Shown: piece by piece, positions 1-11,570 of the stretch | Numbering within the stretch: position 1 is the first letter of the stretch | Layout of the letters: each line of letters begins with the position of its first letter | Assembly: GCA_900618425.1 (NCBI GenBank) | Contig: UZAN01044767.1 | Span: 3,556-34,952 of the forward strand | Origin: Echinostoma caproni | Taxonomy: Eukaryota > Platyhelminthes > Trematoda > Plagiorchiida > Echinostomatidae | Reading direction: 5' to 3' | Length of the DNA: 31,397 bases | Notes under the pieces: generated by a model | Told to the model about the DNA's origin: nothing | What the model saw: the letters and a program-made list of their open reading frames with translations, nothing else | Databases searched by the model: none | Made by a program: the position numbers and the translations under genes

Positions 1-2560
1 TGGTGAAAATAGTTCGGGTTTCTAAAGCAGGAAAATGCTTATATACCTAACACCAATCACATGGAGACAGTTATCTCATAGAAGTGGCAGTAAAACAGAT
101 TGACGGTGGATGTGCACGGGGAAAACAATCGAAGTAAATTATGCTAATTTGGAATTTACAGGAAGTACGATTTATCAATGGCATTACTAACTGAACTTGC
201 AGAAAGGCCGATGAGTGAGAAATGACGTAGTTAGGAATAAATAGATCAGTGTATGAAGTGTATAAGATCAAGCACAAAGGGAGAAAACCAAAGTGAAAGC
301 ATGTCCGAGGAATTGGTAGAGAGCGCGAAGGGCACATTTATTATTAATTGCACTGAAGAAACAGGGTGTAAGGACACAAGTCGAGGCAGAATGAATGACA
401 ACTGGTGTCCATGGTTAATTACAAATTAAAACGTAAGTTAAGGAAGAGGATTTGGGGATTATAAAGACTGGTAGACAGGAAAAATCCAAAGCAGACCAGC
501 ACGCATGGAGAGGTACTTGCTGAGAATCCTGTCAACTTAAACAAATGAAGTGAAAAAAACAAGTATACGTAAAACATTCTCCACAGATAAGTAAAAATTC
601 TCAGTGGTGACGGTTACTTCTGAGTTTCTCAATTCCGAATATCCGCGGCTGAGTTTGAGATTGCATCAAAAACCTTCCTTGGTATGAGTTTGATAAAATT
701 CAAACTCTGTACTACAATCAATGGGCTTCTTATGACTTTTATTTTTCGATTTTCTAGAGAACAGATTTGCATATTTTGTGCAGTCAGGGAAGATTGTGGT
801 TTGATTTCTTTTTTAATCGAGGTGTCTCCGATGAGACTGAAGTAACCAAACTCGGAATAAGTGCTATCAGGTTTGTCTTTTAGAATTTACAACTTCCATT
901 GAAATTCGTTGAATGTTTTCGTTAGATGTTATCCTTTATCTTCTGACATCAGAGAGCTTCATTACTGTGAAAGAACTCCAGTCTCGACTTCTTGCTCACT
1001 GATAGTAGGTAGGATCTAACACACCCGAAATTGCATTCAATATGGGAACGTAACCGAAGAACAGGGCGGAAACTCTCTACATACTTGTTAGATTTGGCAT
1101 TCAAGTTTCCACAAGTCTTTCCCCTCGGAAACTGCGTGATCAAACTAACCAGCCGTTGGAGAACTAGGTTATGTGATGGAGTGAGACATTTAACGGCACC
1201 CCATTCACATTCTGTACAAATAAGATTTAATTATTTTCTTGCTATTATCCTGAGCTTTTGAACTTTTTTCCGTCTCTTCCATCCCGATTACTGAATCTAT
1301 CAGGTGGTCTGTCGGTCTCTTTCTCTTTCCGCATCTTTTCTAAACATGTTCATTAAATTCGCCCAAACCAAACTTTACCAATGACGGGATTTTTTAAAGT
1401 CTTCATTGATCTACAAATTTCCTTAGTCAACTTGAAAACAGTTCGATTTATTGGGGAGGCTTGTTTCCGCGAAGAATCGAAAAAATCTATCAACTTGAAA
1501 TGAGCGAGCCTTTCTACTTTGAAAACCTAAGAATCGCATGAAAGACTATATGTATGTGAGTACGCTTTTTACAGACGACCTTTGGCAGGTTCAATCATGT
1601 CTGAATTGCCCAAAGACAATATCTAGCTCAAACTGCATTCTTGGTGCAGAGCACTACCTTCAACCCTTGGATGCCACGGATAATAGTTGAATTATTTTAC
1701 TCTCGGAATTTGAGACAGACACACCGGCATTGCACGAGACACACCACTTTACAGTTCATGATCACTGCACAGACCATTGACTTAGCACAGGCACGATGAA
1801 AAAGAATGCGAATGCGATGGAGTCACGTGCGTGAATTTTGTTTTTGTACACACACCGGTCTGATCCTGGATTGGATGGAACATCGAATCGAAGGTAACCC
1901 TTACAAACCACGGAACCCCAAAAACTCTGTCACCCGGATAAAATCTATGATCACATTCACTTCATACTATGAAATTTAGACACATCCGAATCACACATTA
2001 TCACAAGTTATTTAGTGCTTGCCAGTCCGGTTGATCAATGGCGATTGAAACGTTAATGTTCATAAAACAATAACATTCTGCTGGAGCGGATTTCTCATAC
2101 CAGCAGGAACAACCAACGCGTGTGAATGAGATGCTCAAACAAGGTTTATGGATAGGGTTAATGAATAATATGGATTAAGCGAAGTGAACTGGTAACTGTA
2201 TCAACCTCCAAATACAGGAGGAACAAATATTCGAATGAACGTTTTTCATCTAGATTAAATTCTGCAAGAAATAAAAGCAGACGGTATGACATTGGGTTTT
2301 GAATTACACCAAAGATAAAAGGTGAGCATTATAGGGTTTTGTAATAAGAATTCTTTCCAAATATATTAACTCTTTTCATTCAGAATAAATGGAACATGAA
2401 GACTATATTACAAATCGGTCTACTCTATTGTGATTGATACAGACGATTTCAAGCATTGACGATTTATGTTTGTTTGTCAAGATAAACGAGCAGCGCTGCC
2501 CGCGACAAACTCGCAAAGATGGGTTTTGCTATACCGTGCAAATGATTAGTGAGAAACGGT
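1..2560. other. AT-rich sequence, no gene recognised
   Basis: I see no recognisable exon, RNA gene or repeat here. All open frames are under about 90 codons and have no family motif or convincing splice context. It is probably intergenic or intronic. Confidence 0.5.
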
Positions 2561-2570
2561 CTGAGCAGCT

Positions 2571-2720
2571 GCTCGGTAGCCGAGTAGGTAGCATGCTTGC
2601 GTTCTGCCTGTGAAGTCTCGGGTTCCATACCCAGTTGGGTTGATGTGCTCACATGGCTGATGAGACCCAACCAGGTAGAAACAGCTGTCCAGTGCTTCTT
2701 AGCTTTTCAGTTCACGTTTC
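2571..2720 (+). mobile_element. tRNA-derived SINE, Sm-alpha-like
   Basis: The head is tRNA-like. An A-box (TAGCCGAGTAGG, 2577-2588) is followed about 33 bases later by a B-box (GGTTCCATACC, 2621-2631) at the normal internal Pol III promoter spacing. The tRNA-like head gives way to non-tRNA sequence after about 2640, and a hammerhead core sits at 2650-2696. A Pol III promoter followed by a hammerhead is the layout known for the schistosome Sm-alpha satellite/SINE family. The B-box has one C where the consensus has G, so transcription may be weak. The 3' end cannot be placed from one copy. The SINE nature is well supported; the exact family is inferred. Confidence 0.65.
2650..2696 (+). ncRNA. 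Hammerhead ribozyme motif, type I minimal
   Basis: The conserved core box CTGATGA is at 2657-2663 and GAAAC at 2678-2682. Stem II pairs 2665-2667 with 2674-2676 (ACC/GGT) around a CAACCA loop. The closing pair (G2664, A2677) is mismatched where families have G-C. Stem III is minimal: A2681-T2688 and C2682-G2687 around AGCT. It is followed by the cleavage triplet GTC (2687-2689), so cleavage would fall between 2689 and 2690. Stem I (2652-2656 with 2690-2694) keeps G-C, T-G, A-T and C-G but has one G/A mismatch. All catalytic core bases are present; stem decay suggests weak or lost activity. Confidence 0.65.
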
Positions 2721-2869
2721 ATCTGCTCAATACACGACGAATTGCTCCTATGAGATATATTTATGTTACAAACCTCAGAGTACCTGATGACAGGCATGAA
2801 AGTAAACTGTCGCCAAACTTGACAGTCGTGAGAAAAAGAAAGAGGAACGCAAAAATCTGAATGGAATGT

Positions 2870-4035
2870 AGCCATTGCGTTAATATTTATCATTAGTACA
2901 TATCGCCAATCTTGTAATCTTACAATGAATTTTATTATCAAACCATAGCGGCCTCAAGGAGAGAAGCACTTCTCCTTATTGCCATAACGATATTAATCGG
3001 CTTGATGGAATAGCCATCATGTAACAGTGGCTTAACGTCGCTCTGCACACAAAACACGATCCTATCTCACTGAACTTCAAGGAGTTAACATGTCATCACA
3101 TAGAGATGGAGATCGTTGCTTATTTCCAACACAAAAGGTAATCGCATTTCATTCAAGAACTGGCCTTACCCAACTAACGTTATTATACCGCAATTGTACT
3201 GACCTAACAAACAAATCGAAGTATCGTCATGATTAGTACACGTTTTGGTCGCGATATGCCAGACAAATAACTCTCCTGATTGATGAATTAGAAACACGGT
3301 AATGGGAAGTGTTTTACAGTTTGAACATTCTACCTACAGTCCTGAGATGCGCCACCATTCGTTTTTATAAAAAAACTGAATCATACAAAGATTGCTAGCA
3401 AACTGAAGCTTGATTGGGTGATGAAAATTGTTACAAAAGCCGTAAACGGATGACTCTAAAAACTAAGTTGTTGTCGATACTGGTTTCGATTGGCATTGGT
3501 TAGAACCACGATTTGCACCTATTCAGGTGTTATCAAATTGCATTCCAATCAATCGATGATTCCGATGCAAATTTGCTATTTTGTTGACTTGTGTAGGTGT
3601 TCTCCCACCCGTATCGTAATACATTAGCGTTACCATAACAGGGTGCAGATTTACAACCATGGTGTAAATGACCTCGGTGTAAAATATTTGATAGTAGTAT
3701 AACGGCTTCGAGCCACCGTGGATTTAAAACAATGCTTTACCATCAGATGTGCAAATTAAATTTGTTCTTGCTATCGTGGTTGTTTTCATTCCAACCATAC
3801 CCTCAGAAAAGATGATTCTGATCATTGTCTGTTTCATCTATACATAATTAAAGGTTATTTTTGCAAGTAAGTGATTCATCAAATGAATACAACAAGCAGC
3901 ACAAATTACTGAAATACCGTGATAGTTTAGTATATCTACTTTATGTACACAACATAGTATGATCCAGCTCATGCGACATAGTCATCGGTTTGGAAATATG
4001 TACATATCAGTTTCCACTATCATACTTTCATATCG
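2870..4035. other. No feature recognised
   Basis: AT-rich sequence without recognisable exons, tRNA-like boxes or element remains that I could identify. Confidence 0.4.
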
Positions 4036-4040
4036 ATCGC

Positions 4041-4260
4041 TATAAGTAAGGATCATTTACTCGAGGCCTCATTTTGGGGTAGCATTTCCGGAACTGGGCT
4101 CTAGCTATCTTTCTTTCTTGGTTGCGTTTTCTTGGTCTGCACTGCATAGCGGTTCCTGAATTTTGAGGAAGTATCAGCTGGAAGCCAAGTTTATGTTCCT
4201 GTAGCCTGATACGTAGTTCTTTGCAATTGCGTTCCTTGTATTGTTGGCCACACTTTAGGA
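4041..4260 (-). pseudogene. Decayed PLE GIY-YIG endonuclease fragment
   Basis: The minus-strand frame reads KCGQQYKERNCKELRIRL, then QEHK, and about ten residues later PQNSGTA, ending in MRPRVND. This follows the GIY-YIG endonuclease of Penelope-like elements: a cysteine, then a YIGET-like step, an arginine in xxRLxEH, and a later NSxxA block. Here YIG reads YKE, so a core residue is lost, and no reverse transcriptase is attached. The enclosing open frame (4040-4306) starts before the similarity begins. In the family this domain sits at the C-terminus and nicks target DNA. The match is by eye, and chance similarity is not excluded. Confidence 0.45.
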
Positions 4261-4398
4261 ACGGAAATGTCTGCATCACAGCGAACTGCTTGTACCGATT
4301 CGTCATTTATACTCAGAATAAAGCGCCTCATAATTGCTACCTGGTTGGGAACTAATTTCATTCCAGTTGATCAAAGTATACATTCGGCAGATTCTGAC

Positions 4399-4504
4399 AT
4401 GTCTCACAGTTATTTAGCAGTACTGTGTTACGTGCTTCTCGTACACAATTCGCTTGGCTATTATCCTCGATACACGTTTAATCCTTATTATGCAACAACC
4501 GGCC
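4399..4504 (+). CDS. Possible secreted-protein first exon, cut by gap
   Basis: An in-frame ATG at 4399 opens MSHSYLAVLCYVLLVHNSLG, which has the polar-hydrophobic-small pattern of a signal peptide of about 20 residues. A tyrosine-rich stretch follows (YYPRYTFNPYYATTG). A single N at 4505 interrupts the frame. The frame then continues open to 4632, but possible donors (AAG/GT near 4528 and 4550) leave the true end unclear. No family is recognised. An ATG also lies upstream at 4267, but that longer start hides the signal sequence and is less attractive. It could also be a chance hydrophobic ORF. Confidence 0.3.
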
Positions 4505-4505
4505 N
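4505..4505. other. Scaffold gap (single N)
   Basis: One undetermined base in CCGGCC-N-GCCTC. It probably marks a gap of unknown true length inside a candidate exon, so the reading frame across it cannot be trusted. Confidence 0.9.
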
Positions 4506-4639
4506 GCCTCTACACCACTGTACAAGGTTGTCCTACGAGCACCCGGCAAGGTTTATGGTTTCTGTCACTCATAAGTTCTGTTCATCCATCTGGATGAATC
4601 CCGGATGTGTATTTTTCTCCGTAAAATTTTAATCCGTTT

Positions 4640-7600
4640 CATATGGAGTACAACTAAACTCCAGCTATTCCTAAGCAGTCGATTTATGAATCACCACAAT
4701 TATTAATTGTTGATTGTCGTTGGTACTACGAACCGTGAGAGACAGCTGAATGACTTATTCTGATAGTATGCAACAAGTAGTCTGGATTACTAAAAGAAAT
4801 TCCTCCGGAGCTTGGTAATTATTTACTTATAGCCAGCCTGAAAAAGCGATTTTTGCAGAAATACACCTTATAACACCAGATCAAATTTCTCGAACACTAT
4901 GTATTTATGAGAAAAACGTGCCATTACCTGTTCGATATGTGAGCATTTAGTCTGTTTTGTTCCAAAAACCAGGTAGTAGTGTTATTGATTGAACAACTAG
5001 CTGAGACATACTACTGCGACGACAAATCGATCAATTTAGTATAAATGTGCATCGTCATTTTGCTCCATAACGGATTTCTGTTCATTATTCTTCACAAAAT
5101 TAAAGCAATTTATTTCAGTATATCATCAGAACAGGATTCCTGTGGGTGAGATATGATTGCCATACTAATCGTCCATTATTATCAGCACACATAGTTGAAG
5201 AAATCTCTCATTTGTTTTTTCTATATCAGTGTCCGAAGGAAATTCTAAGGTTGCCATAAGCAGTTGATATCGTTTTCATTTTCCTACATTTTTCTATCTT
5301 GGTGTCATATTCGCCGACACAAAAATGTGGTTGCTAAATGACAGATGCTCGAGTTCAACTACATTGTTCGAGAGGAGTGAGTTTCACCTGAGAGTGACCA
5401 ATGCACTTTGTACCAACTTTAGCTGACGACTTTCACGAATGAGGGTCTCTATGCTGTACAGCGCTATGCTCTGCTTTCAGACAATCTCATGATACTTTGT
5501 CTGCATTATTGAACTCAAGCAGTTTCACAGATGCAAATGCACCATTCTTCACGTGACACTATGCACCCACCGATGGTGACACATATGAATAAATCATCCG
5601 CTACTTCAGGTCGTGCTTTGAAAAAATGAAATCAGACATTGTTTGATCCGACAGGACGACAGAATAATGCCAAGCGACCATTTCATTGTTCCAAACTCAA
5701 ATAAATTTTAATTTGTGGGTATGAAATAATCCAGTAGCAATAGGAACCACGCGTAACCGTAGGGATTTATTCTAGTTGTGCTCAATACAGTATATGTATA
5801 TTCGAAGGTTGCTTTTCACAAGCAAATAGAAATATCGGTGAAATTCAATAACCAGTCCTAAATAACCAAGCAACTGAAGCACATAAACTCACTTAGCGTG
5901 TCCTCAATTCTTTCACAAAATGTGCTTCTATTGCTTCAACTAATGGGATTTGGAAAATACTCACGAGCATTGCGTTAAAAGCAACTGACACCAGCAGTGT
6001 CGTAAATTTATATCACAGCCTGAAACATTACTGTTTCGTCATTCCCCCCAGAATTCTTAAACAAACTATTTATCTGTCTTTCCTAAAGATTGAACCTGTA
6101 AAACACCTTATCTGTGTCAGTGCTGCTTTTTAGTTGTTTTACAAATTCCCTAACCACACAGTCATCGCTTTCTCATATAAGTCACCGTTCGCTCCTGCTC
6201 AACACACGCGCCACATTTCCCCTTTGAATGACTCATCGGACACTTGAAATATTGACAAGCTAACATATATCAAATTAAATACAGTTAGGGAATCTTTCTC
6301 AATATGTCATGAAACTGTGCTTAAACGTTCCTCTTCTCGATTACGGTTAGTTCCTTAGTCAAGTTGGAATAGATGGATACCGAAATCAATCACTGAAAAA
6401 TGAAGCTGATTGTTCTTCGAGGGGAAACAAGTAGTTTTTAGAAGACCACTGTTTTAAAAACGTTTGACCAGTGATATTTATTGCAGTTTACCAAATTAAC
6501 CAGGATTCTCTGTTCTGTTCATGTGTAGATGGCGGAAATACATGAAAGGATGGCAATAAAACAGACATCAGGAGAAAAGCGTTCAAATCAGGTTGTCCGT
6601 TAAAAGTGATTAAGATGCGAAAATAACTCAGCAAATTTTCAAATGAACTTTCTCATTCTCCACAACAGCAACGTAATAATGATCATATGCCGGACTCTCA
6701 AGTTAACTCCTCATATGTTTACCTTTATGAATGCATCTGTGATAGCAAGCGTATCGAAAGAACTGACCACTAGGATCTCAGTGAACGTCCCTATAAATTT
6801 AGACCTGGATAGCCCAAAGACTCCCTCAAGCTTAATTTCCAGCCATTGTCTGGAAATGGAAACTTGCATCAATCCAAAGCAAGTATTTCGGGTGTTATGT
6901 CAACTGTGGACTGCAGCTGTGACGGTTTGCTGAGGTCGTAGCCATTTCGGCTTTACAAACCAGACCTACCGCTAAAACGGTCCTAATGATAGGACTACCA
7001 TCGTGCATCCGATCAATAAACATGTTCTGCCCTACTTCTTACCACTATCCAACTCACGTGTGACTGGTGATATTTGACCTTCATATTGATTTCGTCATGT
7101 CCAGTGATCTTGGTGTTTGAAGACTTCTCACTGTTCTGATCGAACTTGTGCAGTTGAATTAAACCTATTCTATGATAATGCTAGTTCTCGCTTTTATGAG
7201 ATTCCTAAATTTTTAAACTATGCAAATGTTTATCCCTGGCTTGTGACTAGTTTTCTCTCTGACCTCAGTGCACCCGATGGACTTAGGAGAAAGTAAGTGA
7301 AACCTCCAGCTTACATTGCAGACTAGACGCACGTCCGTGCACTATATTCTTAGTTGCGTCAAATCCATTACTGTGAATGACAAACGAAATTTTACTCCAA
7401 GTCTGGCTTGTGCACTCGATATCAAAGAAACTTTACAAGGTGACCTGTAGCCGATGAGCACATTGCTTGAAATGGATACGTCGCTTTCTCGTTCTTTCTT
7501 GTTCTTCTGGTAGTATTAGGTTAGTCAGTCGTGTATGCATGAGCCAAACACGTGACCGATGCTTTGACTGATGTAGTACTGCAACAAGCGCATCAATGTT

Positions 7601-8140
7601 CAGTCTGGCAAGTTAAAGACACGCCAGCCAGCAGCAGTCTGGTTGCGGTTTCGCATGCTGCTTTGTTACCTTTTCGGTCTATATATATTCTCAGTTTCTT
7701 GTCGAGAAATTATTTACATCTAACCCTGGTTTATTTGGGTTTTTTCCAACCATTTACATAAGATCTTTCTAAATTCAGTTCATCGGTCTTACTTGGCATC
7801 ATAAAAAGCTGAGATCAGTTTTGCTAACGTGAAACTAGTGTACTATACTGAGAACGAACATGACGCAATACGCGACCATTCATATTGGTGACTCATGTTC
7901 CGCCGTTCATGTAATCCTGATGAATACACAGATAAAGGCACAACCCAGACAACTCAGACCAGTGAACGACATGCAAATTTAATGTGCCTGAAGATCCTTG
8001 ATGAAACTTCTGTAGAATCAAACGAAAACAACAAACAAGTGAAATCATTCATATGGGATTAAAATAAAGCCATTTTCCCGCAACTGAATCGCTCCATCAG
8101 GTGGCCTCATGTATAAGTCAATAATAGTACATCTATCTGA
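4640..8140. other. Long stretch without recognised features
   Basis: Several short open frames exist here (for example 6643-6933 and 7552-7761). None shows a motif, a good splice context or a coding-like residue pattern. A small perfect hairpin occurs near 6970-6990 (GTCCTA/TAGGAC). Likely intron or intergenic. Confidence 0.45.
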
Positions 8141-8362
8141 TTGGTTGATTACAGCTCAGCGTACAAGAATGATAGAGTAGCCACGGCAACCGAATGCGTT
8201 AAGACTAGTGGTAATGGACGCTAGAGAAGTGGAGAGTGAGTGTTAGGACGGAGCTTAAGCAACCCGTCAGATCACGCATGCATTCGAGTCAGGCTACACG
8301 CACGCTCACAACACTCCCGGCAGGCTGAGCCCGACTGAATCGATTGGATCGATCAGTCGATA

Positions 8363-8543
8363 TGTCAAGGACACAATTTGACTGGGACGTCTCGGGGTAG
8401 TTCACGTATACGTGATTGATCTATATATTTGCGTATGGAACACTAAGTAAGAAGGAATACACGTTGTGTTCTCTCTCCGCGTTATTGTTGGGAGCTAATC
8501 AAGAGTCTCTCGTGTCATTCGTGCGTCTAGACCGAACACAACA
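8363..8543 (+). mobile_element. LTR-like block, possible solo LTR
   Basis: The block begins TGTCAAGG and can be closed at ACACAACA, giving TG...CA termini. It contains a TATA-like CTATATATT (about 8420-8430) and a CT-rich segment after it, as in LTR promoter/R regions. It is less AT-rich than its surroundings, as is the preceding 200 bp. I found no clear target-site duplication, primer-binding site or second LTR, so this is a weak call. It could instead be part of another interspersed repeat starting near 8150. Confidence 0.25.
8403..8414. repeat. 12-bp perfect palindrome CACGTATACGTG
   Basis: A perfect inverted repeat without spacer, inside the LTR-like block and just upstream of its TATA-like sequence. 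The position would suit a protein-binding site, but no function is shown. Confidence 0.5.
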
Positions 8544-8869
8544 ATGAGAAGACCAGGATTAAATGAAATAAGCCGTAGTCGATTAATCAGACAGTTGTAT
8601 ACTAACCCCTTGATGCGATTTACATATACGGGAATATTTTACGCATATCGTTGTTACGTTCATTCTATTTAGCACAAGTTCTAGATTACTTAATACGAAC
8701 TAAAATAACACTGAAATCTGTAAATAAATCACTTTCCGGGAGTACAATAACTATTCGTTCATCACTTGATGTATTTCATTTTCCAAAGATAACTGACGGC
8801 CGACACAGATCACCGGCAGTCTGTTTCGTTTTTATTATGAATCATCAACATTGTACTCATTTCTCGTCT

Positions 8870-8935
8870 CTTTCGGGACTCGAACTGGAAACCTTGGGGT
8901 CGGTGGTCAATACTACTATCCTTAAGTCACATAAT
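8870..8935 (-). repeat. Degenerate tRNA-like SINE head
   Basis: On the minus strand a B-box-like AGTTCGAGTCCC (8875-8888) lies about 30 bases after an A-box-like GTGACTTAAGGATAG (8915-8930). This is the internal Pol III promoter layout of tRNA-derived SINEs. Acceptor and anticodon stems are not convincing, so it is not a functional tRNA gene. Borders are unknown. Confidence 0.4.
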
Positions 8936-9511
8936 GAACGACTCGGTAATACAGGTTTTTTTCTGTCCACATTGTTCGAATTAACAAGTGAGTATTTTCA
9001 AGGTTATCGATTTGTTTGTAACGAATAATCTATCTAGTCAACTCAATTTCTCAGGATTTTTGTTGAATATTTTGGCGAACTGCAAAACTCTAAAAACATT
9101 TTAATAGCTCATTATCATCAAATGACTAACACAAGGAGCAGACTTTGAACTCTATTGCAATCTTGTACACTAAACGCGCATTTACCTAGATTTCTTTTGA
9201 ACCCTAGTGAATACGTGATGACTTGTTATCTCAACTACCATAAGACTTACTGTATCAGATTGTGTGGAGAAGATAAATGTAAAAACATTTGTTCTCGAAG
9301 TTCACTACTTGAAGGTATGGAATAAAAGCTTTGTTGGGTTACACACAATTTCGAAGAGCACGCGTGAGAGAGAAGTGGTTAGGTCTGTAGAAGAACTGAT
9401 CCCCCAAGACCATATTCAGAATTTGTAGGACCCGAAACAAAGCGAATGTGATTTTGATTTTAAACAGTTGTTTAGGATCTCAAAAGTCTGCGTTGAGCGT
9501 TGGATGCACGA

Positions 9512-9574
9512 ACGGTAGTTTAGAGGTTAAAACTCAGTACCACCGGTAATCATTGCCTGGGTGCTTGATGCCGA
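9512..9574 (+). repeat. Degenerate tRNA-like SINE head
   Basis: A-box-like TAGTTTAGAGG (9516-9526) is followed by a damaged B-box (GGGTGCTTGATGCC, 9559-9572) that looks like GGGTTCGATGCC with a small insertion. It reads as a decayed SINE promoter. Only the head can be recognised. Confidence 0.35.
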
Positions 9575-10025
9575 ACTGTGAGTAGTGTGAGGGATTTGCG
9601 CGAAGGGTGTGTGGAGCTATACCAAAGGAAGACAGGTGTAATCTGTCATGCAGTGCTGTGTTCACTGGTGATTGTTTGGCAATGAAATAGTATAACAAAT
9701 AGGGTATTTGAATGTATAATGAATGTGGACGGAGTAGGCACAAATAGTTCCAGCCATAACCTTTAGGATGATTTGAATGGATATCACAATTGGAAAGTTA
9801 GATATGAAGAACATTGTCATTTCATTAACTTGTGGTCAGTGTTGGTAAATTCACAGTCCACGATTTAGTTCTCACTTTTCCATTCCTCTCCGGCAGTTTT
9901 TAATTAGCTCGTGCTGATATTCTATCCCAAAACTAGGTATAAAAAAGGACCAACAACATTAACGAAAACCTTTTCACTTTCAATTTACTGAATGCACTAT
10001 TGCAGTAGAACTTCGAAAAAAGAAA

Positions 10026-10101
10026 TGGTCAGTGAAATATCTACCGTATGCTAGAAATTACGTCGAAAAGGGGATAGGGTCGTGGGTTTCGACCGCACGA
10101 C
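10026..10101 (+). repeat. Degenerate tRNA-like SINE head
   Basis: An A-box-like TGGTCAGTGAAA (from 10026) is followed by a B-box-like GGGTTTCGACCGC (10084-10096). The B-box is flanked by GTCGTG/CACGAC, which pair as an extended T-arm. Spacing suits a tRNA-derived element. An extra T in the B-box loop and the poor acceptor stem argue against a functional tRNA. Confidence 0.4.
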
Positions 10102-10109
10102 AACTGAGG

Positions 10110-10990
10110 TGATATGATGGTGACCAGCACCACCTGATCGCCGTCGTTTCTACATTCGTGATTGCTAATCACCTGGATTTCGCACACATAACCTTTAATA
10201 TTGCATATAGTGGCTTGGCGAATACGATTATCAAATTTTTAATAATAAAACACCATGTGTACTGCACGGGGATCAAGGAGAATTCCATGATCAAATAGTT
10301 CTTATTGATTTAGCCTGATTCGATTAATAAGCGATTTGATGCATTTAACGTAATCACAATCATCATAGTTATACATAAACTTATAGTACGATATTCTCGG
10401 CCGGCTTTATGTACTCCGAACCATCGCACCATTTCCTAACGTCAATTGGCGTGTATATAACCAGATGTTCACTTTGAAGAACCCACTCTTCATATCATGT
10501 CTACCCACCATCTTTTCCGCACTACATTCCATTGCTTTCTTTTGACGGACTTTCGACCAAGATCACCTAACCCGTTCTAAATGTCGCAGGAAAAACCACG
10601 TTGATTTTGTACTTGTGACCTGTGCCTACTCAGAGAATCCCTTTTATCTGAGTAAAGGTAGATTACCGACCTCATACTTCAATTGACAGTGTTTTTAGAT
10701 TTGCATTCTGTCACTCTATCATTTTCGTCCACTAACAGTGTGATTTTGATACGGAACAAACGTCTAACTTCTCCCATGGAATATCCAGTTTTGTAGCACA
10801 TTTGTAGTTACGGGATACGGTTTCCGGTGGGCAAGTGGAATTGGCCACTGAGGTTGAATTTGCGGGATTTGAGGATTCCAGGTATGAGCCTGCGTAATGA
10901 AGTACTGCGCAGTTTGACCTCAACTGCTATTCACATTGTGATGAAAACAGTATAGGATCTTCGTCAAATAACTATGCTGTTACTCAGGGA
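10110..10990. other. No feature recognised
   Basis: No recognisable exon, RNA gene or repeat was found in this stretch, which would be 3' flank of the minus-strand candidate gene at 11058-11504. Confidence 0.4.
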
Positions 10991-10996
10991 GTAAAT

Positions 10997-11002
10997 TTTA
11001 AT
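10997..11002 (-). terminator. ATTAAA poly(A) signal for 11058 ORF
   Basis: On the minus strand ATTAAA lies about 56 bases after the stop codon of the candidate gene at 11058-11504. It is the common variant of the cleavage/polyadenylation hexamer at a normal distance. In AT-rich DNA such hexamers are frequent by chance. Confidence 0.35.
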
Positions 11003-11057
11003 CTTTTTGAACTTTTTTTTCAATTCAACCAAAATCGCACAGTGTATTCAGGTCTAA

Positions 11058-11504
11058 TCAACTTTTAGGGTTATTGGTGGTTGCAGATAGTCGAGTTTTC
11101 GGTATCCCCTCAACGGTATTCAATAGCACATTCACTGTGTGCACATCCGTCACTAGTGAGAGATGAAAACATTTTGTCACATTCTCTTGCCAAAAATTAT
11201 TCTCGAGTTCAGGGAATAATATTTCACAGGTTCGATAGCTATCTATGATCTGGCGAAAATACAACCGGTTATCAGCTTTTGCACTGAGAAGTGCGCAGAA
11301 CATTTGCATGTCTACGAGTTCTACTGTAATGTTATTCTGTCTAGCTGTGATTACGTCGGTGCACAATCTGGGTATGTGTGGTGATTCTGACCTACGATAT
11401 GACGCATACCACGTAACAGTTTTGCGGACAACTGTGATGAATGATGCTTCCCAGGTGACGTCAGCAAAGCGCCTGCGCGTTACAACTTCTGGACTATAAA
11501 ACAT
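11058..11504 (-). CDS. Unrecognised 148-codon ORF, possible compact gene
   Basis: From the ATG at 11504 the minus strand encodes 148 residues starting MFYSPEVVTRRRFADVTWEA and ending in TTNNPKS. The composition is balanced and protein-like, with five cysteines (in LCTD, FCAL, TCEI and KCF, counting only those seen clearly here as four) and two N-glycosylation sequons (NIT and NVT). That would suit an extracellular domain. The spacing of WYASY and the TCEILF step faintly recalls SEA-type domains, but I do not claim this. A splice acceptor alternative exists (TTTTATAG ending at 11494), making it a terminal exon. ATTAAA follows the stop, and a CCAAT/E-box palindrome lies about 70 bp upstream. 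The overlapping plus-strand frame at 11245-11499 is treated as its shadow. Confidence 0.35.
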   Translation of the reverse strand: MFYSPEVVTRRRFADVTWEASFITVVRKTVTWYASYRRSESPHIPRLCTDVITARQNNITVELVDMQMFCALLSAKADNRLYFRQIIDSYRTCEILFPELENNFWQENVTKCFHLSLVTDVHTVNVLLNTVEGIPKTRLSATTNNPKS

Positions 11505-11570
11505 AAGCAGATTGTACCAACCAATCACAAGACGTGAGGGTCAGATATAAGCTATAAAACACCAGAAACA

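Noticed and set aside
1931..1942. KLCHPDK in a plus-strand frame, as if the HPD loop of the J domain
   Set aside because: No acceptor upstream and no donor before the stop eleven codons later, 25 kb from the J exon. HPD triplets are expected several times by chance in six frames.
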